Assembly: GCA_965279005.1 (NCBI GenBank)
Contig: CBDIHK010000027.1
Location: 186,001 to 250,000, forward strand
Direction: 5' to 3'
Length of the DNA stretch: 64,000 bases
From: Planctobacterium sp965279005
Lineage (GTDB): Bacteria; Pseudomonadota; Gammaproteobacteria; Enterobacterales; Alteromonadaceae
Of the stretch, positions 45,690 through 55,012 are shown in pieces. The translations under genes were made by a program, and so were the position numbers. The notes under the pieces are model-generated. The model was not told where the DNA came from, searched no databases, and was given only the letters and a program-made list of their open reading frames with translations. How positions within the stretch are numbered: the first letter of the stretch is position 1; every line of letters starts with the position of its first letter.

Positions 45690-45941
45690 TTACTTAACCC
45701 ACTTAATACTAAATTCTTCCAGTTTACTATGGGGGCCATTGACATCTGAGTAGCTGCACCAGGTTTGGTTGCCATGAACTGCAGAGGCAATCGCCATATG
45801 GGCGATAACGCTGCTGGCGGGGCTTTTCACTGTAAAATTTTTCCAAACATCGTCGTCGGTGAGCAGGATATGGGCTTCGCCATTGGTTTCGCAGCGGAAT
45901 TCCCGCACTTTTTTACTATCTGTGGTTTGTAGGTCGGACAT
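45690..45941 (-). CDS. Hypothetical small protein
   Basis: This 83-aa soluble protein is not recognised. It is beta-rich (EFRCETNGEAHILLTDDDVWKNFTVK) with two Cys. SD GGAG lies correctly before ATG 45941. It is 46 bp downstream of the PI-PLC-like gene on the same strand and probably shares its transcript. It could be an inhibitor or partner of that enzyme, which is only a positional guess. Confidence 0.6.
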   Translation of the reverse strand: MSDLQTTDSKKVREFRCETNGEAHILLTDDDVWKNFTVKSPASSVIAHMAIASAVHGNQTWCSYSDVNGPHSKLEEFSIKWVK

Positions 45942-45987
45942 AGTTGTTCTCCATTGAAGTTGAATTCTGAATATTGAGGAATTTGAA

Positions 45988-47349
45988 TCAATTGCGCACC
46001 GCGATTTCAGAGATTAAAAATCGCGCTGTTTTGCGGCAAAGCTGGCCAAAACACTTCACTTCATGTTGGTGCACCATGGCATCAATAGCGGTTTTGGCAA
46101 GTGCTGCTGATGCAGGGCTGTTGATTTCAATATAGCCGCAACCGTCATGGGCCTTGTCCAAGGCTCGGTTAAACCCGATCTTGGCATTACCTTCTAGGTC
46201 GGTAGTGACGTTAGCCACCTTGATTTCTTCTACCACCCTGGGTTTGAAAAAATCCTTATTTACCTCTATGGCTGCCTTGATAAATTCATCTGTTTGACAA
46301 AAGTCGGCCATGACAATATTGAGCCTATGTGCCAAACATTCGACCCAATCTTTGAGTTTCGGATTGGATATTTCGGCGAGTTCAGATAGGCTCTTCCCGC
46401 CATAGCGCCAGGAGCTTGGTATCAAAGTAACTTCTTCTTCTTTGGAAAGGTGATACAGGGCAGATTTGAAAATTAGCTCGGCCAAACCCAAGGGGTTGCC
46501 ACCTGGTGAGGGGCCGGTCAATTGGCCTTGTGCAACCCAACAGTGCCCAGGCGCCGTAAATGCCTTTTGGAAGAAAAAGTCTTGTAAATAATCGACATTG
46601 TCGCTATTTGCCCAGGTGCTGTAGCTATCCATGATCCTCGGCCAAAAATAGTGTTTGTTGTCTATTCCTGGGGGAGTATCGTGTGGCCAGCCGACAATCA
46701 CCCTGCCTGATTGTAAATGGTCTTTTAGTTTCCTTTGCCCCGCATGCACTAACTCGCGCTTTTCAGACATCAATTGTGTATCAGGATGCAAGGGATCGAC
46801 GACATAGAGGTTGTGCTCGATTGCTGAAACAACACGGGTTCGTACACTTTCATCTTCGGTCTCTACTTTAGTGTCAATCAAAACAATTTCGTCATGTATG
46901 GACATGAATTTGCGAATGGCGGTCAGGGCTTCATCGAGACCGAGTTTGGTCGATACAACGCCATGGACTATGATGAGCCTGTTTGCTTCGATATGGATAC
47001 GAAAATCAAAATAACGCACACCGGCTTGGAGTTGCTCTTCAATCGACAAAGATTGGGCTTGCGAGATCCCCTTAGCTAGCTCATAAGCATAGTTTAATAG
47101 CCTGATATATCGGGAGTCGTTTCTTATTAAGTCGGAAACATACGCAATATTTTCTCTTTCGAGAATAGAGGTAGTGGCCGGGATTTTTTTAACTATTCCA
47201 TGTAATACTTCGGGAATAGAGGGTAATAAGAATCCCTTGCAATCAGCCGTCCCCGAATCATGGCTACCAGGGATAACGATTTGGTTTAGGTAAAGGTTGC
47301 CAATATCGGGATCCGCGGCCAACATTTTTGACATCCAATCAGTGCTCAT
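45988..47349 (-). CDS. PI-PLC X-domain-containing protein
   Basis: This 453-aa protein has a phosphatidylinositol-specific phospholipase C-like TIM barrel. The first catalytic His is His30 in IVIPGSHDSGT and the second is His129 in RLIIVHGV, with YFDFRIHI just before it. The C-terminal ~90 residues form an extra domain. There is no signal peptide, whereas characterised bacterial PI-PLCs are secreted; export by another route or a cytoplasmic role is possible. Whether the substrate is a phosphoinositide is unknown. Confidence 0.8.
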   Translation of the reverse strand: MSTDWMSKMLAADPDIGNLYLNQIVIPGSHDSGTADCKGFLLPSIPEVLHGIVKKIPATTSILERENIAYVSDLIRNDSRYIRLLNYAYELAKGISQAQSLSIEEQLQAGVRYFDFRIHIEANRLIIVHGVVSTKLGLDEALTAIRKFMSIHDEIVLIDTKVETEDESVRTRVVSAIEHNLYVVDPLHPDTQLMSEKRELVHAGQRKLKDHLQSGRVIVGWPHDTPPGIDNKHYFWPRIMDSYSTWANSDNVDYLQDFFFQKAFTAPGHCWVAQGQLTGPSPGGNPLGLAELIFKSALYHLSKEEEVTLIPSSWRYGGKSLSELAEISNPKLKDWVECLAHRLNIVMADFCQTDEFIKAAIEVNKDFFKPRVVEEIKVANVTTDLEGNAKIGFNRALDKAHDGCGYIEINSPASAALAKTAIDAMVHQHEVKCFGQLCRKTARFLISEIAVRN

Positions 47350-47670
47350 AACAAATCAACCTCTTACTAAAAAAGCGTGTTTGGCTCCATTGCGTAAAAA
47401 TATAGGCCAGTCTTTTTGATGGTGCAACAAATACACTATTTTTGTAATCTTGGTGATAGCAGTATCCACGGGTTGCTGTAAATCAGCCAAATCCCAATAT
47501 GTGATCCGCTTGTCCAAAATAGGCTTAAGTAACCAGGATAAAATCCTGTCACGCTGCGCAAGGTTGCATTGTATTTTTGATCAAATTGATACGCGCCAAT
47601 TACAAAGAGTAACGAAGTGACACCGGGGATAAGGCTAGGGTAGTCAGCATAAAGCAACAGGGAGCACTTT
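47350..47670. other. Gap of about 320 bp, no convincing gene
   Basis: This divergent promoter region lies between the PI-PLC-like and lipoprotein genes. A minus-strand frame of 73 codons (47436-47657) has two hydrophobic stretches but no ribosome site and no recognised similarity. GGGAG just before 47671 serves the lipoprotein gene. Confidence 0.5.
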
Positions 47671-48393
47671 ATGAAATCCTATTTTATTCCATTGTCGCTA
47701 TTGCTTTTAGCGGCGTGTAATTCTTCCAATGACAGCAATACACCGACACCTGCGCCAGCGCCACCCGCACCAAATCCCATAACCCTGATCTCAGACTTTA
47801 ATATTGATGAGCAAAGTTGGTCGGCCGGGTTTTCTGACTATCCACCGGGCGAAGATGAGTTTTATGAGCTAACGGCGGGCATTGAGCAGCTACCCGACAG
47901 CTCAGGTAACCAGGGCTTTAGGTTAAAGGGCAGCAACCGCAGTGATGATCTGTTTATGTTCTTAAAGCAGGAAATTACGGGTTTGGAAGCGAATACCCAA
48001 TATGAGTTAACCGGCAGCATCCAGTTTCTATCCAATGCCGGCGAAGGCTGCATAGGTATTGGTGGTGCACCGGGTGAGTCGGTGTATGTCAAACTGGGTG
48101 CCAGTGAGGCAGAGCCGGTGCAGGTGGACTACTACCTAAGCGTAGACAAGGGCAACCAATCGCAACCGGGCAATGATGCGGCGGTTATTGGTGATGTAGC
48201 TGCACCAGGCATTAGCTGTGATGGCACCAGCTTTGGCGAGAAAATCGCAGAGCTACAAGCTTCGGAAGCCTTTGAGTTCCAATCGTCAGCAGAAGGGACA
48301 ATATGGTTGTTTTTTGGCACGGACTCGGGTTACGAAGGCGTGACCGATCTGTATTACCAATCTGTAGCCTTGACCTTGACTGAACAAGATTAA
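47671..48393 (+). CDS. Secreted lipoprotein, unknown function
   Basis: This 240-aa lipoprotein has the lipobox LLAAC (acylated Cys near residue 16), then a Ser/Asn and Pro/Ala-rich linker (TPTPAPAPPAPNP) and a beta-sandwich-like domain (ISDFNIDEQSW, YELTGSIQFLSNAGEGCIGIGG) that resembles carbohydrate-binding modules in pattern. Two internal Cys may pair. It is probably tethered in the outer membrane. No family is assigned. Confidence 0.7.
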   Translation: MKSYFIPLSLLLLAACNSSNDSNTPTPAPAPPAPNPITLISDFNIDEQSWSAGFSDYPPGEDEFYELTAGIEQLPDSSGNQGFRLKGSNRSDDLFMFLKQEITGLEANTQYELTGSIQFLSNAGEGCIGIGGAPGESVYVKLGASEAEPVQVDYYLSVDKGNQSQPGNDAAVIGDVAAPGISCDGTSFGEKIAELQASEAFEFQSSAEGTIWLFFGTDSGYEGVTDLYYQSVALTLTEQD

Positions 48394-48593
48394 TTAGATA
48401 GGTCCCACCTGGTCGTTTTTGCAGGCATACCGTCGCCCGCCAACTACCGCCTGCTTTTGCACAAAAGACAGACTTTGAAGGCGCGGCTACAGAATCTAAC
48501 TTTAGCGATAAGTGCAACCATGCAACACCAAGATATTGATCATTTTCGCTTTGAATAGTGTTACACGGTTGCATTGCTAGGAAAAATCCAAGG

Positions 48594-50429
48594 TCACGCC
48601 CACAATCGAATACCAATCAGTCCATTTACAAACAGATAAATACTGACCACAAGGTTTAAGCTAACCAGCAAAGTAGCATGCCAAAAAGTAAACCCGTTAC
48701 CTACTGAGATCCGCAACTGCCACCATTTGAAAGCACTCCAAAAACTGGAAATAAAGAACAAAACTGTGCAAAGCATTATTCCAATGGTTAGCCAAGATGG
48801 TTGACCTAAAAGGCTATTAATTTGCAGGCTACCCTTACCAACTAACAACATGACCAGACATATAGGCGCAAATGAAAATGTAAGCAGTGGCCAAATTTTC
48901 AATTGTCCGGTGCTTGTGATGCTTTGCTTTTTAAGCAACAGTCTGGGCAACCACCACGTAGCCAAGAGCAACGCTAAGACACCACTCAAAATCCAACATA
49001 ACGCAATAAAAAGCGGTAATAGCGCTGAAACTGCTGAGACGGGTTTAAGCGTATTCGGTCCGTAGTGAAGCACTTTTCCAGCGATTGGATCGGTTAGGGG
49101 CAAAGCCACTACCTTGTAGGTTTTGTCCTGTAAGAATTGCCCATTTGAGCCTGCTTTTAGTTGTCTGGGTGGCCCTCCTATAAGTGATTTGATAAAAGCG
49201 CTATCCGATGCAACAGTGAGTTTCCAGGGGATCAGCTTTTGAAACGGCGCTACTAATTGGGAGATTGGGCTGATGTTCACATACCAACCCGATAGGTCGC
49301 TATGTGCATCATTAAAAGCTTGGTTTTTCTGTTCCCTGCTAGCAGCATTTTGTGCTGTTAGCATATTGGAGAGATATTGGTGGATTGGTCCAATAGCAGG
49401 CCCCTCACCATTGACAGCAATCACGTATCCTACTTTCAAATCGGGCTGATAGGCCAACAGGGCGCTGCCGCCGCGGACACTACCTTCGTGTCCGAAAAAG
49501 ACAAAGCCGTTAGCACGGAATTGTTGCAGGCCTGGCAAGTGGGCGACTTCGATACCGGCTTGGGCTGATGTAGAACCAATGGCGTTTTGCATGGCTGTAA
49601 AAGATGCCAATTTAAGTAAGTTGGGATCACTGCCCTGTCGGTTCAAAAAACGAATGAAGGTGATCATGTCTGCAATCGAACTGTTCATTGCGCCAGCTGC
49701 GCGATTATTGATATGGGCATAAGGCGTCGGCTGTGCGCCAACATACAGTGTTGCCGCATGCTGGCGGTAATTGTCGGTGTAAAAGTAATCGGTGTTTTGC
49801 ATGCCTAAAGGTGTAAGAAAATGCTGTTTTACGAAAGCTTCATAGGGCATGCCACTGAACTTTTCTACTAGGTAGGCAGCAACTAATGGTCCAGTATTAT
49901 TGTAGGCACTCCGTGTTCCTGGTGGCCAGCGGGAGGTGCGGCTCTCCGGCAAGAGTTCCAGCGCTTGGGTTATGGAAATAGGCGGGGAAGGCTGGGGCGC
50001 ATTCTCAGCAAAGCGCATGGCATCCCAGCCGGTAGAGTGGTTAATGAGATGGACTACCCGTAAAGGATAATCAGTGGCATAGGGGTTGCTGTATTTTATT
50101 TCTGGAGCCAGCGTTTTTAGTGGCGCATTAAGTGTGAGTGCACCATCCTCAACCAGTTTCATAATGCTTAGTGCCACAAACATTTTTGACACTGACCCAA
50201 AGCGAAATTGCGTTTGTTCCGATATCGGTGAGCGCTTATTGGTGTCTGCAAAACCTGATGCCATGAACATCGCCGGGCGTTCACCCTGTACAACGCCCAC
50301 TGCAATGCCATGAACCCCACTTTTCAAGCGTATTTCATCGAGTTGCTTTGTTAATTTGGGCTCAGCTGCAAAAGATTGTGCCGCTAGCGAAAACAATACC
50401 AAGCAAGCGCCCAAAAGATAATTTTTCAT
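48594..50429 (-). CDS. Serine hydrolase (class C beta-lactamase family) fused to C-terminal membrane domain
   Basis: This 611-aa protein has a signal peptide ending SFAAEP, then a beta-lactamase/D-Ala-D-Ala peptidase-like domain (S79-V-S-K82 nucleophile motif, YNNTG second motif, FGHEGSVRGG third motif). After about residue 455 come four hydrophobic helices that anchor it in the inner membrane. The C-terminal membrane domain is common in esterase-like paralogues. It is transcribed divergently from the CadC-like regulator, with a repeat array between them. Confidence 0.85.
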   Translation of the reverse strand: MKNYLLGACLVLFSLAAQSFAAEPKLTKQLDEIRLKSGVHGIAVGVVQGERPAMFMASGFADTNKRSPISEQTQFRFGSVSKMFVALSIMKLVEDGALTLNAPLKTLAPEIKYSNPYATDYPLRVVHLINHSTGWDAMRFAENAPQPSPPISITQALELLPESRTSRWPPGTRSAYNNTGPLVAAYLVEKFSGMPYEAFVKQHFLTPLGMQNTDYFYTDNYRQHAATLYVGAQPTPYAHINNRAAGAMNSSIADMITFIRFLNRQGSDPNLLKLASFTAMQNAIGSTSAQAGIEVAHLPGLQQFRANGFVFFGHEGSVRGGSALLAYQPDLKVGYVIAVNGEGPAIGPIHQYLSNMLTAQNAASREQKNQAFNDAHSDLSGWYVNISPISQLVAPFQKLIPWKLTVASDSAFIKSLIGGPPRQLKAGSNGQFLQDKTYKVVALPLTDPIAGKVLHYGPNTLKPVSAVSALLPLFIALCWILSGVLALLLATWWLPRLLLKKQSITSTGQLKIWPLLTFSFAPICLVMLLVGKGSLQINSLLGQPSWLTIGIMLCTVLFFISSFWSAFKWWQLRISVGNGFTFWHATLLVSLNLVVSIYLFVNGLIGIRLWA

Positions 50430-50505
50430 TTTTATTCCTTGTCTACTTTTAATTTCTGGAAGGCTTGTTCAATATGAAAAATAAAATCAGCGTCGACAAA
50501 GGGCA

Positions 50506-50549
50506 TTATGTGACTTTTGCGTTTTAAGCTGCGGTCACATAAAGTCACA
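50506..50549. promoter_or_regulatory. GTCACA repeat array between divergent genes
   Basis: TTATGTGAC (50506-50514) and GTCACATAA (50534-50542) are perfect inverted copies. GTCACA occurs twice in direct orientation 10 bp apart (50534-50539 and 50544-50549), and TGTGACTTT (50509-50517) mirrors AAAGTCACA (50541-50549). Direct repeats one helical turn apart are typical of sites for OmpR/CadC-type winged-helix proteins, and a gene for one starts 7 bp downstream. Confidence 0.7.
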
Positions 50550-50556
50550 ACAATCT

Positions 50557-52611
50557 ATGGAAGATAAAAGCATTAATAATCAGTGTGTTAGTAGAAATAA
50601 TGTAGTGCTGGGTGAATTTGTATTCAACACCTTGACTGGGCAGCTGTCGGCCGGAGACAAGACGATCCAGCTCGAGCCCCAGGTCAGTACACTGCTCAAA
50701 TATTTTATAGAACGCGCTGGCGACATAGTTTCTAAGGAGGACATTTTTGCAACACTGTGGGCTGGCAGGGTGGTGTCAGATGATGCCTTTCGTGCGGTAA
50801 TCAAGAAACTGAGAAAAGCCCTATCAGATGATGCGCGTTCGCCCGATTACCTGCAAACGATCCCCCTCAAGGGTTACAGGCTCATCGCCCAGGTAACTAC
50901 ACAAACTGATAACACTGTCCCTTACACCGAAAAATACAAGTATTTTAAGCTTTTTGGCGCTTTTTCCCTGGTTGCGGCACTGGTGGTGGCATCACTGGTT
51001 TATTTTGATTTGTCCCCAAACAAACCAGAACTTGAGTTGCTCACCAATATGGATGGGTCTGAATTACGCCATTCTTTCAATGACTCGCTGAATCAGTTGG
51101 TTTTTTCTCATAGGCAGAACAAAGATGATTACTTGCAGTTGTATACCAAATCACTGGATTCTGGTGTTACACGGCGCTTAACCTTTGACGAAGCAAACTA
51201 TTCTAACGGTCATTTATCGCGCGACGGCAGGCGCTTGGCGTATACGCGCAGTACACCATCATCAAGTGAAACCTTTATCGCAGACTTTTCTCCTGAAGCC
51301 GGGTTATCCAATGTTCAAGCTTTGCCCGCTAATATTGCTGAAGGACGCTATTTATTAACCTGGAGTGCATCTGGTGAAGGTCTCTACTTAAGCGATTTGC
51401 TTGCACCGGAATCGTCGAAAGGCATCAGTTATTATGACCTCAACACAGAAACGCTCTCGCGGCTTACGGATCCCGGTGGTTTTGGCGGTGGCGATATATT
51501 TGCACGGGAATCTTATGATGGTGAACATCTGGCGATTTTGCGAAACCTATCAGCAAATGGGTTCGAACTCATCATATTGCACCTAGCCACTGGGGAAATG
51601 ACGCATGTTGTGCCACTGCCCACACACTACACGCAATTAGTGTGGGATCAGTCAGGTTCAGATATTATTCTGTCCAGTTTTTATGGCGACTTCGCCCGCT
51701 ATACAATAGATGCTAGGCATCTTGAAGTATTGGATGTTGAAGCCAGCAACGTTAACGACGTATTTTATAGCTGTGGATCAGGGTGTGTTTATGCCCGTCA
51801 GCACGATGGCAATTACCTAGACCTGGAATACCAACCAAATCCATTCGCAAACAAACAGGTCTCTTTCGAAACCCATATGCAATCGGAAGGAGCCGAATCA
51901 TTTCCGGTTTTTGGGCCTCGCTCAAACGGGATCTATTACGCCAATAAATACGGGACAGAAACGCAAATTGTGCATTCTGTAGGAGCAAGCAGTAAAGTGC
52001 TTACCAGCTTCCCTATTGATGCCACGATAATGGCGTTGCAGGTAAATGCTGACGAAACACGCCTTAGTGGTATTGTAAACAATCGGCTATTCGTTATCGA
52101 TATGGCATCTTCAGTGCTAAATTATTTATCTACAGAGTTGGAGATGGTGGTTTCAACACACTGGCATGCGTTTGATGATGCATTATATTTCGCTCGCATC
52201 GAAAAAAATGTGCCGGTTTTATACCGCTATGAATTTGATGAGGATATTAGGGTACGTGAAGCGCCTGGAAGATATGCACAGCTGGCCCTGCCAGAAGGGC
52301 AGGCACTCATTATTGATGAAAATCTCACTGTCTGGATTGAATCAACTGACCATCCCCCCCGTTATCTCACTCAAATGGCACATCCCAGTCCAAATCGTTG
52401 GAAGGTCAACAACAATGCCCTCTATTACACAACTCGTAAAGAGAACCTCGCATATCTGCATAAGATCGATTTGGTCAGTGGCAATGCAGAAAGCAAGCTA
52501 CTGGCCAAAAATCGCTACCAGATCCAATTTGACCTAAGCAAAGATGGTTTATCACTGATTGGTGTCCGATCCATCCTCGCCCAAAGTGATACGGTAAAAA
52601 TGCGGTTTTAG
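50557..52611 (+). CDS. CadC/ToxR-like membrane transcription regulator with periplasmic propeller
   Basis: This 684-aa protein has a cytoplasmic OmpR-type winged helix at residues 18-112 (VVSDDAFRAVIKKLRKALSDD, IPLKGYRLIA). One TM helix follows at about 129-150, then a 530-residue periplasmic domain with TolB/WD40-like propeller repeats (RRLTFDEANYSNGHLSRDGRRLAYTRS). It probably senses an envelope signal and acts directly on DNA without phosphorylation. The repeat array at its start and the divergent serine-hydrolase gene are the likely targets. RBS is poor; translation may start very near the mRNA 5' end. Confidence 0.88.
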   Translation: MEDKSINNQCVSRNNVVLGEFVFNTLTGQLSAGDKTIQLEPQVSTLLKYFIERAGDIVSKEDIFATLWAGRVVSDDAFRAVIKKLRKALSDDARSPDYLQTIPLKGYRLIAQVTTQTDNTVPYTEKYKYFKLFGAFSLVAALVVASLVYFDLSPNKPELELLTNMDGSELRHSFNDSLNQLVFSHRQNKDDYLQLYTKSLDSGVTRRLTFDEANYSNGHLSRDGRRLAYTRSTPSSSETFIADFSPEAGLSNVQALPANIAEGRYLLTWSASGEGLYLSDLLAPESSKGISYYDLNTETLSRLTDPGGFGGGDIFARESYDGEHLAILRNLSANGFELIILHLATGEMTHVVPLPTHYTQLVWDQSGSDIILSSFYGDFARYTIDARHLEVLDVEASNVNDVFYSCGSGCVYARQHDGNYLDLEYQPNPFANKQVSFETHMQSEGAESFPVFGPRSNGIYYANKYGTETQIVHSVGASSKVLTSFPIDATIMALQVNADETRLSGIVNNRLFVIDMASSVLNYLSTELEMVVSTHWHAFDDALYFARIEKNVPVLYRYEFDEDIRVREAPGRYAQLALPEGQALIIDENLTVWIESTDHPPRYLTQMAHPSPNRWKVNNNALYYTTRKENLAYLHKIDLVSGNAESKLLAKNRYQIQFDLSKDGLSLIGVRSILAQSDTVKMRF

Positions 52612-52697
52612 CTGGAGGGTGTTGCAGGCGAAGGACGCTGCTCCTTCTTTGGCACTGTGGTGGTGAACCAAAACAAAGATAATCAGGCTCGAGAAGG

Positions 52698-52722
52698 GCT
52701 AGCCGCCAAATAAGCGGCTAGC
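52698..52722. terminator. Hairpin between convergent genes
   Basis: A perfect 9-bp stem (GCTAGCCGC/GCGGCTAGC) with a 7-nt loop lies between the stops of the CadC-like gene and gor. A T-rich tail is weak on both strands, but position and stem strength suit a bidirectional terminator. Confidence 0.65.
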
Positions 52723-52733
52723 TTGAAGACTAT

Positions 52734-54083
52734 TTAACGCAGCGTGACATACTCTTCTGCTGAGGTCGGGTGTATCGCGACACAAGCATCAAAGTCTGCT
52801 TTAGTGGCACCCATTTTGATGGCGACACCAAAACCTTGCAGGATCTCGTCCATGGCATAGCCGATGCCGTGTAAACCGACTACTTTTTCCTCAGGGCCGG
52901 CACAGATGAGTTTCATCTTGGTGGCCTGACGATGTTTGGTGACCGCAGTGTACATGGCGGCAAAGCTGCTGTTGTAGACCTTGATGTGGTTTTCGCCATA
53001 AAGGTTCTCTGCCTCATCCTGGGTCAAACCAATAGTACCAATAGGTGGGTGGCTAAAAACCACTGTTGGTACCAGGTCATAGTCCATCTTGGCCTCGGTT
53101 TGGCCGTTGAACAAGCGCTCAGACAGTAAACGACCAGCTTTTACAGCTACAGGTGTTAAGTCGATCTTGCCAATGATATCGCCGACAGCGTAGACGTTTT
53201 CAGCTGTGGTATTGGAGTATTCGTCCACTTTAATGTGGCCTTTGGGGGTAAGCTCTACCCCCGCATTTTCCAAACCTAAGGCTTCTGCGGCAGGGACGCG
53301 GCCAACCGACCAAATCACCTGTTCCACTTCCAGTGTGTTGCCATTGGTAAAGGTGACTTCGAGGTTGCCGTTGGCCAGCTTTTCAATTTTTTCTGGCGTG
53401 GAGTGGGTGTGCACTTGCGGACCATCTTGCTCCATCAACTCCATCAGCGTTTCGCTAAGCATGGTATCGAAACTGCGCAGTGCTGCATGGTGCCTGACTG
53501 CCAGATGGGTATCAGTGCCCAGCGAGTGCAATACACCGGCTAGCTCTACCGCGATATAACCGGCACCCAGCACTAGAGCTGATTTTGGCTGCTGTTCCAG
53601 CTCGAAGAAGCCATCAGAATCAATGCCAAGCTCGGCACCTGGGATCTCTGGGCGCCATGGGCGGCCACCGGCGGCAATTAATATGTGATCTGCAGTATAG
53701 TGTTGGCCATTGACCTCAACCGTTTTGTTATCAACTAATTTGCCGTAGCCATTAATGACAGTGATCTTGTTGTTGGCCAGCACGCGGTCATAGGAGCCAT
53801 GGATGCGCTCAATATAAGCTTCACGGCTATTGACTAGCGTCTTCCAGTCAAATTTATTAACGGTGACATCGAAGCCGTAGTCTGGTGCATACCTGTGGAT
53901 GGCCTCTGCCACCTGTGCGCCATACCACATGGCTTTTTTCGGGACGCAACCAACGTTGACGCAGGTACCGCCAATGTGGCGGCCTTCAATAAGTGCCACT
54001 TTCTTGCCATGCATTGCTGCTCGGTTCGCCGAAGCAATACCGCCGCTGCCGCCGCCAATACAAATATAATCAAAATCTGCCAT
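52734..54083 (-). CDS. gor: Glutathione-disulfide reductase
   Basis: This 449-aa cytoplasmic FAD flavoprotein reduces GSSG with NADPH. The N-terminal FAD motif is GGGSGGIASANRAA, the redox disulfide is Cys41/Cys46 in GGTCVNVGCVPKK, the NADPH-binding motif is VLGAGYIAVELAG, and the C-terminal catalytic His-Glu is in IHPTSAEE. Length and motifs match E. coli Gor. It is monocistronic. Confidence 0.95.
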   Translation of the reverse strand: MADFDYICIGGGSGGIASANRAAMHGKKVALIEGRHIGGTCVNVGCVPKKAMWYGAQVAEAIHRYAPDYGFDVTVNKFDWKTLVNSREAYIERIHGSYDRVLANNKITVINGYGKLVDNKTVEVNGQHYTADHILIAAGGRPWRPEIPGAELGIDSDGFFELEQQPKSALVLGAGYIAVELAGVLHSLGTDTHLAVRHHAALRSFDTMLSETLMELMEQDGPQVHTHSTPEKIEKLANGNLEVTFTNGNTLEVEQVIWSVGRVPAAEALGLENAGVELTPKGHIKVDEYSNTTAENVYAVGDIIGKIDLTPVAVKAGRLLSERLFNGQTEAKMDYDLVPTVVFSHPPIGTIGLTQDEAENLYGENHIKVYNSSFAAMYTAVTKHRQATKMKLICAGPEEKVVGLHGIGYAMDEILQGFGVAIKMGATKADFDACVAIHPTSAEEYVTLR

Positions 54084-54428
54084 AGTGTTTTCCGTGTAAG
54101 GGATCAGTTACTTTAGGTTAGTTACAGGTTATAGGGCTATCTAGTTCAAAAGCAATCCATGAATATAGATTGTCTGCTTTAAGATTTTTAATTAGAACTT
54201 AGTTGAAGCTGTTTTATTGCACTTATTATTGCAACACAGAACTTCAAAAAGTGTCTTTCCTGCATTCAATACCACTGTTTAGTAGCGCCAATATCATGTC
54301 CAGTACCTACGCAAAAACATCTATTAAATCCCTTGTCGTTTGTTTTTTGACCTAAATCAATCATGTGTTTTGTTGTGCTTGAATCCTTTCCTTACCGGCG
54401 TAACCTTTATATTAGGGATAGCGGTTGA
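54084..54428. other. Promoter region upstream of hsp20
   Basis: This divergent gap separates gor and hsp20. It is AT-rich and has no gene I can support. A CTTGAA hexamer at 54378-54383 matches the heat-shock sigma-32 -35 box, but a CCCCAT-like -10 at the usual spacing is missing, so the promoter class is open. Confidence 0.4.
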
Positions 54429-54464
54429 GCTTACCCTAGGAGGGTAGCAGAGAGATGCTTACCC
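54429..54464 (+). promoter_or_regulatory. Candidate RNA switch/thermometer in hsp20 leader
   Basis: GCTTACCC occurs twice (54429-54436 and 54457-54464), flanking one GGAGGGTAGC. TACCCT/AGGGTA can form a tight hairpin that buries AGGAGG (54438-54443). Alternatively, GGGTAGC pairs with the downstream GCTTACCC and covers the ATG at 54455. The two structures exclude each other. RNA thermometers are known in small heat-shock gene leaders (ROSE, fourU); this one matches neither consensus exactly. Confidence 0.5.
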
Positions 54465-54496
54465 ATGTGTCTAATCCTATGCGAGAGGTGGTTATT

Positions 54497-54967
54497 ATGA
54501 GCTTTTTTCCTAGTTTGTTTGGGCATGAAAAACAAGATTCAACAAAAGAACTGAAGTCCCGTATTGATTCGGTTTTTGACAATTTTTTAAAGGACTGGCC
54601 AAGCAGTGGCTTTGGTGAAGAATTTGGCAAGTTTTTACGTCCCGCAGTCGATGTTTCTGAAAACAAAGAAATGTTGGAAGTGCAGGTAGAGTTGCCTGCG
54701 GTAGACAAGAAAGACATTCACCTAGAGGTGGTTGGCAACCAATTGCTACTGACTGGTGAGAAACGGTCTTCTAAAGAAGATAAGAAAGACCATGGGTACC
54801 ATCTCGTTGAGCGCTCCTATGGTTCATTCCGACGGGTTATCCCTTTGCCCTTCGAAGTTGCCAATACTGACAACATCAATGCGGCATTTAAAGATGGCTT
54901 GTTGACCGTTCAAATACCGAAACCTGCTGAGCAGATCCAGCAGAAAAATAAGGTAGAAATATCTTAA
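54497..54967 (+). CDS. Small heat-shock protein, Hsp20 family
   Basis: This 156-aa ATP-independent chaperone (from ATG 54497) holds unfolding proteins. It has an N-terminal MSFFPSLFG segment and an alpha-crystallin domain (RPAVDVSENKEMLEVQVELP, then FRRVIPLPFEV and AAFKDGLLTVQIPK). The frame also opens at ATG 54455 (14 extra residues) and 54479. The 54497 start has GAGAGG 8 nt upstream and matches the usual Hsp20 N-terminus. The 54455 start would use the AGGAGG inside the hairpin region. A strong terminator follows, so it is monocistronic. Confidence 0.93.
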   Translation: MSFFPSLFGHEKQDSTKELKSRIDSVFDNFLKDWPSSGFGEEFGKFLRPAVDVSENKEMLEVQVELPAVDKKDIHLEVVGNQLLLTGEKRSSKEDKKDHGYHLVERSYGSFRRVIPLPFEVANTDNINAAFKDGLLTVQIPKPAEQIQQKNKVEIS

Positions 54968-55012
54968 GCAGATCCGAAAGCATGAGTTAGTTCCCAATAA
55001 CTCGTAGTGTTC

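Noticed and set aside
47436..47657. Minus-strand frame of 73 codons with two hydrophobic stretches
   Set aside because: No Shine-Dalgarno sequence, no known pattern; lies in a divergent promoter region.
54378..54420. Sigma-32 promoter for hsp20
   Set aside because: CTTGAA fits the -35, but no CCCCAT-like box occurs at 13-17 bp; reported only as a possible hint.
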